This document shows, piece after piece, positions 59,201 to 64,000 of a stretch of 64,000 bases of DNA. The notes under the pieces were generated by a model. The model saw nothing but the letters and a program-made list of their open reading frames with translations. It did not search any database and was not told the DNA's origin. The first letter of the stretch is position 1; each line of letters opens with the position of its first letter. Position numbers and translations under genes: made by a program. This stretch comes from Sisyra terminalis. Its lineage: Eukaryota > Arthropoda > Insecta > Neuroptera > Sisyridae. The stretch is from NCBI GenBank assembly GCA_958496175.1, contig OY292279.1, positions 6,324,001-6,388,000 of the forward strand, given 5' to 3'.

Positions 59201-60951
59201 AACGGTGAAACAGGAATCGGAAACTCCGATTTTCTTGTTACTTTTTGGTGGTGCTGGAATCTCTGCTGGTCTTTGGATATTGGGCCGTCGAGTCATTAAG
59301 ACGGTGGGAGAAGATTTGACGAAAATAACTCCAGAAAAGTATGAAACTTATTTTTAGGACTACAATTAGCTACTAGGATTAGTATTGATAGAATAGTGTA
59401 CCTTTAATTTCATTGAAGACAATTGTCGAATATATCATAAGTACTACGATAATATAGTTCTTCTGAACAAAATAAGATTTTTTCGCTGACAGTTATACTG
59501 TGTATACAATATATAGATTATATTGCAGTCCAATTTATGTAATATAATTTAAAATAATAATATATAAAAATCATACCATAAACATAAATTTGAACAGAAG
59601 TTCAAACAAAAATATTCGTGACGTATTGCCCAGATACGTATTTCGATTGCCAAGCAATCTTCCTCAGTGGTTATCAACCTCCAGGACCAGAAGACCGTTG
59701 GTCTGTTTTAAATTATTATCCAGGGATTTCCCAAAAAATCGAAAGGATATGGAAACAGTTTGGAATAAAGGCTGGATATACAACCAAAAAGTTGGGTGGA
59801 TTTTTCAACGGTTCTAAAGATAAAATTCCGGACATACAAAAATCAGGAATTTATGAAATCCTTTGCACGGGCTGTGATAAAAGCTACGTCGGTCAGACTA
59901 GAAGACAAATAGGGGTTAGGTATAAGGAACATCTGGCAAACATAAAATATGCAAGAGTGGAAAAATTATGTGTGGCAGAACATGCACTGGAAACAGGGCA
60001 TACATTTGCAGAAGCTGGACTTCTAAAACTGGAAAAGGGAAAGGGAAAGGTAATAAACTGGGAAAATGGACCATTTCTAAATTCGGCACTTTTCGGGTTG
60101 TTTACGAAGGATTCGGTGAAATGAAGGAAATTTGGGAACACCTCCCCCCCAATAACCACATCGCATAAAAGAGAAAGGCACGATTTATAAATTGAGGTCA
60201 ATCCGTGATTATTTTGTGAATCATCACAAAGCCGTTACGGAGTGATCAAAACTACTTGATGACCACTGAGGAAGATTGCTTGGCAATCGAAATACGTATC
60301 TGGGCAATACGTCACGAATATTTTTGTTTGACCTTCAGTTCAAATTTATGTTTATGGTATGATTTTTATATATTACATAAATTGGACCGCAATATATTTT
60401 ATATATTGTATACACAATAGTTCTTCTGGCTGACGCAATGAATTCCTTTTTTTAAAGGCTATTTTCTTTGATACTTTGAACAAAGCTTTTACATTTCACT
60501 AGGTCAATTTTCTTTTAGTTTGGCAAATAAGAATATTCAATTTTGGAACAATAAGCTCTGTAAAATTTGGAAACATAAAATTGCTTTTTAATGGTTCATT
60601 TTTTCGAAAGGAAAGTTCAGCTTTGATTTTTCGAATTTATTCTTTTTCAGTGGTTTTGCAATTGAATTGGGTGCTGCGTTTACTGTTTTGCTAGCTAGCA
60701 AAATTGGACTTCCGATATCAACAACCCATTGCAAAGTTGGTTCGGTTGTGTTTGTGGGTTTTGCTGCTACTTCAAAAAACGCTGTCGACTGGAAATTATT
60801 TCGGTAATTTTATATAAAATATATATAATTTTTTCGCTATAAAACCTTTATATTTTTCAGGAACATAATTTCAGCCTGGCTGATAACAGTACCTGTCGCA
60901 TGCCTTCTCGCCGCTGGTTGTATGTTAGCGTTAAAATATACAGTGCTGTGA
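56266..60951 (+). CDS. Sodium-dependent phosphate transporter, SLC20/PiT family (seven coding exons)
   Basis: Imports inorganic phosphate with sodium at the plasma membrane. Coding exons are 56388-56583, 56636-56878, 56932-57288, 58636-59095, 59153-59338, 60651-60803 and 60861-60951. All junctions are GT-AG and the total is 1686 nt, so 561 residues plus TGA with no frame break. Position 56266 is the 3' splice site TTTTTACAG of a 5' leader exon; coding starts at ATG 56388. Both PHO4 signature halves are present: [16 protein letters not shown] (residues 28-43) with PISGTH (114-119), and [14 protein letters not shown] (about 411-424, across exons 4-5) with PISTTH (502-507). The hydrophilic region about residues 255-390 is the usual large cytoplasmic loop. 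Hydrophobic membrane segments flank it on both sides, from [17 protein letters not shown] at the start to the last segment before the C-terminus. Intron 3 (57289-58635) holds a hairpin element and intron 5 (59339-60650) a Penelope-like element; the remaining introns are 50-60 bp. Confidence 0.95.
57340..58350. mobile_element. Hairpin element, family H3, in intron 3 of the phosphate transporter
   Basis: A 1011 bp inverted repeat with ends TAGGTGATTCAAAAA and GAATCACCCTA. The flanks ATTTATAC and ATTTTACT are similar but not identical. Islands are at +95 (GCTCTTAATATTAATATTAA), +153 (AACATGAGAAAAG), +254 (TCTACAAAAAAGG) and +301 (AAAGTTATTCAAGATCAAAG). Non-coding. Its orientation within the intron cannot matter for coding, but the transcribed RNA could fold into a stem of several hundred pairs. 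Confidence 0.88.
59690..60124 (+). pseudogene. GIY-YIG endonuclease domain of a Penelope-like element (5'-truncated)
   Basis: The frame keeps the two tyrosines of the GIY-YIG motif region (SGIYEI, SYVGQ), the CTGC cysteine pair typical of the Penelope version, the arginine after GQTRR and the glutamate-histidine of YKEH. Residues before PDIQKSG match the linker that follows the reverse transcriptase in such elements. There is no start codon of its own in a good context, so it is listed as a truncated gene rather than a functional one. Confidence 0.75.
60257..60320 (+). ncRNA. Hammerhead-like core in a Penelope-like arm
   Basis: CTGAGGA (60266-60272), an unpaired A, stem GATTGC/GCAATC closed by TTG, then GAAA (60289-60292) and, further on, CAATACGTC. 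This has the order of the conserved hammerhead elements (CUGANGA, stem II, GAAA, stem III, NUH). Penelope-like elements are known to carry hammerhead motifs. Stems I and III are not convincingly formed in this copy, so activity is not claimed. The antisense counterpart is at about 59625-59671. Confidence 0.35.
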
Positions 60952-62368
60952 AAATTTATAGATTAAAGAAAAAGTTATGTTTTGATTTGAATGTCTTTTT
61001 AAGTTGTTTAATATTTTTACGTTTCTCAAAGAGAATTAGAGAAAAGATTATAAGAAAAAAATTGTGATTAGAGCATTCCATTCGAAAAGAGTTTAAATTT
61101 TTTAAATTGAAAAGATAATTTTAAAGAAGTAACTTATATAAATATTTTGCTCTCTAAAAAAAATAACTGAAAAGTTACTTAAGTAATAAAAATGTGTGTA
61201 GGATAAAAAGAAATCTAGAAGAAAATGGTACAATTTAGATCCTAATAGGTATTAAATAAATGTGATTATAGAAAGAAGAATAATAAAAAAATCTTCTAAC
61301 CGAAATTATTGAAAAAAAAAAATCAATTAGTCAAATAGTTTTACAAATTAGACGAACAAATGATAAATCCTCAAAAGTGAAATGAGTTGATCAATAAATA
61401 CTAATGACATAACTACTTATTCTCCAATTAATAAATAGTAAATAGTAACTTATTAAAATAATTAATGAATCGTTAGAAAAATTAGTATGTGTGAGTTTCT
61501 AATAACTAGAAATGTTAAAAAAAATTAAATCCATCAATGTTAAACTTTCATCGTTTTTGCCAACATCACTATATTAATAATTACATGCATACTATTTTCT
61601 AAGAAAAAAAAACTCATAAATTTTGGCATAAGAAAAAATAAATCTAAATACTAAAACAGGCTTTTAAATGCATTTATATTTACCCAGCAAAGAATTTAGT
61701 AACAATCCTGACTGAAGGATAAATAATAATAAAAGAAAATCACGCAGTGTAAATCAACCACTTTTACCTTACAACATAAAAAAGCGAGCTTTAAGTGATC
61801 AAAATAAAATCATAAGAAAAATATCTTTTGGTTTGGTTTTTTTTTTGTTGAAAGAAAAATATATTTTTTTGTATACTCAATAATTATACCTACTTATGTA
61901 TTGGTCTTGAAAATTGTAAAATTTCTTTTTATATGAACTTTCAAATTGAGAAAAATTATTAAAAGTGAAAAGTCAATAAAACGGTATTACTAAAAAACCT
62001 TTATATTTATTCTTGTTAAATAAAATGTTGTAAGCACAACGAAATATCCGTTTCTTTTAATTCTATTTATGTAAGTTTTTGATTGATTTTCACAGCATTT
62101 CATTTTAAAAGAATTCCCATAAGCTTTCTTTACGAATTAGCATTGTAATTTTTATATTTTTGGGTCGGGAAATCAAGAATATCTCCATTGATTCGATTAA
62201 AACTTTATGCACTAAGTTGTTCATTAATGCTTTACAAAAACTTAAATCGAAAAGCTTCTCTCAAACTTAGATCACTTCATAGTACAAAATATACATAAAA
62301 ACTATAAAATGGAAAAAAATTTCCTTGTAATGAACATATAAGAATATGAGATTTTAAACAATTATTTA
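60952..62368. other. 3' flank of the phosphate transporter; no further gene recognised
   Basis: AT-rich. AATAAA occurs near 61253 and again near 61975, either of which could be the polyadenylation signal of the transporter mRNA. No other coding frame. Confidence 0.45.
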
Positions 62369-62369
62369 G

Positions 62370-62923
62370 GGTCAGTCCAAATAAAGTCCAAAAAAATACA
62401 AAATTTGGAAATTTCCAAATTTTGTATTTTTTTATTTTAAAAAGGCTTACAGTGTCAGACCTCAAATTTTGTATTTGAATACAACTAGTATCTAATTGCT
62501 TGTAAAAAAAGTTTTAACGTGTAGACTCTTTCCCTTCCTTCACAATCTTTCCGTGAAAATTGGAGTTATTACTAATGAGAGCTAAAAATTTAGGCTGAAA
62601 TTTAACCCCTTAGAATTACATTTAGGTAAAAACGTTTTGCTATAACCTTTTAGCTTTTATTTTTATAAACACACTGCTTTTAGTTTCATTTTGATAGGAC
62701 AAATAGGGCCTGAGATAATCAAGTTTCCGCAAACCCTTAAAAGTGCGAAAATGTCTGCGCCTAGTAAAACTAATATGGCCATCAACGGAAAACTAAAAAC
62801 AATAAAATTAAAATAATGATCAATTTGAACTATCAACATGTTGGGGTGATAGCAACAAAAAAAATCAGAGTTAAAAAAAAATAGTCAAGCGACCAGTGCT
62901 GGACCGATTGAATTGGACTGACC
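62370..62923. mobile_element. MITE with 11-bp terminal inverted repeats and an internal perfect palindrome
   Basis: GGTCAGTCCAA at 62370-62380 and TTGGACTGACC at 62913-62923 are perfect inverted ends of a 554 bp non-coding segment. Just inside the left end, 62391-62432 is a perfect 42 bp palindrome centred on GGAAATTTCC. A target duplication is not obvious. Confidence 0.6.
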
Positions 62924-64000
62924 TTTTAGTGATAAATTTCGGTTTAAATGATCTTGAGCTTTTTGATTTATACAAAATAAGCTAATGTTTTCAAAATAAG
63001 TAGATCTTCAGTTATCTTTACAGGAAAAAAGTACCAAAAAAAATATTTAATGCAAACGACTTAATTAACCAAGTAAATCAATTGAAACAAAGACCCTAAA
63101 ATTCATTACGAATGAAGTTGTAATCTTGCACAATGATCAGTAGTCTTAACCCGTAGAAATGTTTATTTAATTGCCCAAAAAAATTGAAAATTTCTTGATA
63201 CGACTGAAGTCCCTACTGTAAGGATCATTTTAAACCAAAATATACAAAGATTTATAAAAAAAATGTTGTTATAATCCTGCATAATGGATCGACATATATT
63301 AAGGACCCAGCAGGTGGTATTTCAAAACGTGTCCACAAAAAAATAATTCCCACGAAATGGCCTTGACGTGCTAAACGAGATTCAAATACAGAAAATTATA
63401 AATTCAAAACACAAAGAGTTGTAAATATAAAAACTTTATTCATATTGGTAAATAGTTTTCATTTATTTTTCTAAATTTCTATATTGAATAAACACAATAC
63501 TGTCTAATCCTACAAAAAAATTTAATATACATTTCTTTATATTCTTTAACACTGCTAGTTATAGAGAAAAACCAAAACAAAAAAATCGATTTTTAATCAA
63601 TCCAAATCATAAAATAACACAATCAACTTCATATTTTGAAATATGTATAATTATATAATTACCTTAAAATTTTATTTAAAAAAAAAATTGCAATAGAATA
63701 TATGTCAATTAAGTCGCTTTGCCGCAGGTTGTTTTTTAGTTAAAAACACTAAATTTGATTATTTATACATATATACATTGATAAAGTTTTAAACTATTTT
63801 TTTTTTTGTGAAAAGCAAAGAAAATTTCAAAAATAATCTTTGGAATTTTTAACTTTTTTTTTCAGAGACATTAACATTTATAGTTAACAGTAACTTATTG
63901 AAATAGTTAAAATTAAAAAAAAAAATATTAAATATAAATTATTTACAGTTAAAATGTATAGCATTATCCTGATTTTTGCAAATTTATACACATGGGTTTT
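62924..64000. other. AT-rich DNA to the window end, nothing recognised
   Basis: No open frame of note, no repeat shared with the rest of the window. Confidence 0.4.

Larger units (their letters stand above)
59480..60415 (+). mobile_element. Penelope-like element remnant with GIY-YIG endonuclease, in intron 5 of the phosphate transporter
   Basis: Inverted arms (59480-59680 and 60200-60415, ends near ACAGTTATACTGTG and TTGTATACACAA) enclose a plus-strand frame from about 59690 to the stop at 60124. After a linker with [17 protein letters not shown] it reads [30 protein letters not shown] and [11 protein letters not shown]. This is the GIY-YIG nuclease fold as found at the C-terminus of Penelope-like retroelements (IY..C..C...YVGQT..R....EH). 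The reverse transcriptase is missing. The open frame of ~145 codons without a stop suggests a fairly recent copy. Reading further left into the arm (from 59618) is not supported. Confidence 0.82.

Noticed and set aside
59590..59817. Frames extending the GIY-YIG nuclease leftwards through the terminal arm
   Set aside because: The text comes from the inverted arm (also present in arm-only copies such as 39556-39768), not from a coding region.
1..64000. tRNA, rRNA, bacterial operons or viral genes
   Set aside because: No cloverleaf-like or rRNA-like stretch was recognised by eye, and all recognisable coding sequence is animal nuclear or retroelement-derived. A tRNAscan-SE/Rfam run would be needed to exclude small RNAs.

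Overview
The window reads as AT-rich nuclear DNA from an arthropod, most likely an insect. Genes are split by GT-AG introns, several of them very short (50-60 bp). Non-LTR retrotransposons of the Jockey type, Penelope-like elements and many fold-back elements fill most of the rest. Nothing bacterial or organellar is visible. The species cannot be fixed from the sequence; a beetle or another insect with a large repeat-rich genome would fit.

Three protein-coding genes are supported. (1) On the minus strand, about 759-4767, an adenylate-forming acyl-CoA synthetase (luciferase / 4-coumarate-CoA ligase type). Five exons join with consistent phases; the last exon, carrying the C-terminal lysine region, lies beyond the left edge. 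(2) On the minus strand, 53559-54121, dynactin subunit 3 (p24), intact in length but with a one-base frame break. (3) On the plus strand, 56388-60951, a complete seven-exon sodium-dependent phosphate transporter of the SLC20/PiT family (561 aa). Genes 2 and 3 are divergent neighbours separated by about 2.3 kb that includes a GC-richer, CpG-containing patch. No functional link between the three genes is evident.

The roughly 49 kb between genes 1 and 2, and the introns of genes 1 and 3, are a repeat graveyard. It holds: a pair of Helitron-like copies (near 78-628 and 13188-13781); Jockey reverse-transcriptase relics (15.8-17.3 kb, 23.4-24.5 kb, 25.05-26.5 kb) and RNase H tail relics (33.0-34.0 kb, 46.65-46.87 kb); Penelope-like inverted terminal modules and GIY-YIG endonuclease relics (21.6, 34.3-36.1, 39.4-39.8, 41.9, 47.6 and 59.5-60.4 kb); tandem arrays (27.4-28.95, 50.8-51.3 and 51.5-53.5 kb); two 54-60 bp AT-dinucleotide tracts; and many long inverted-repeat elements.

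The most interesting signal is a set of long hairpin elements at 5.4, 8.7, 32.4, 33.2, 42.6, 45.4 and 57.3 kb. They have little overall sequence identity between families, yet four short sequence islands sit at almost the same distance from the element end in each family. One copy has a perfect 8-bp target duplication, as expected for hAT-type transposition. A second signal is a hammerhead-ribozyme-like core (CTGANGA, hairpin, GAAA) in two unrelated Penelope-like terminal repeats.
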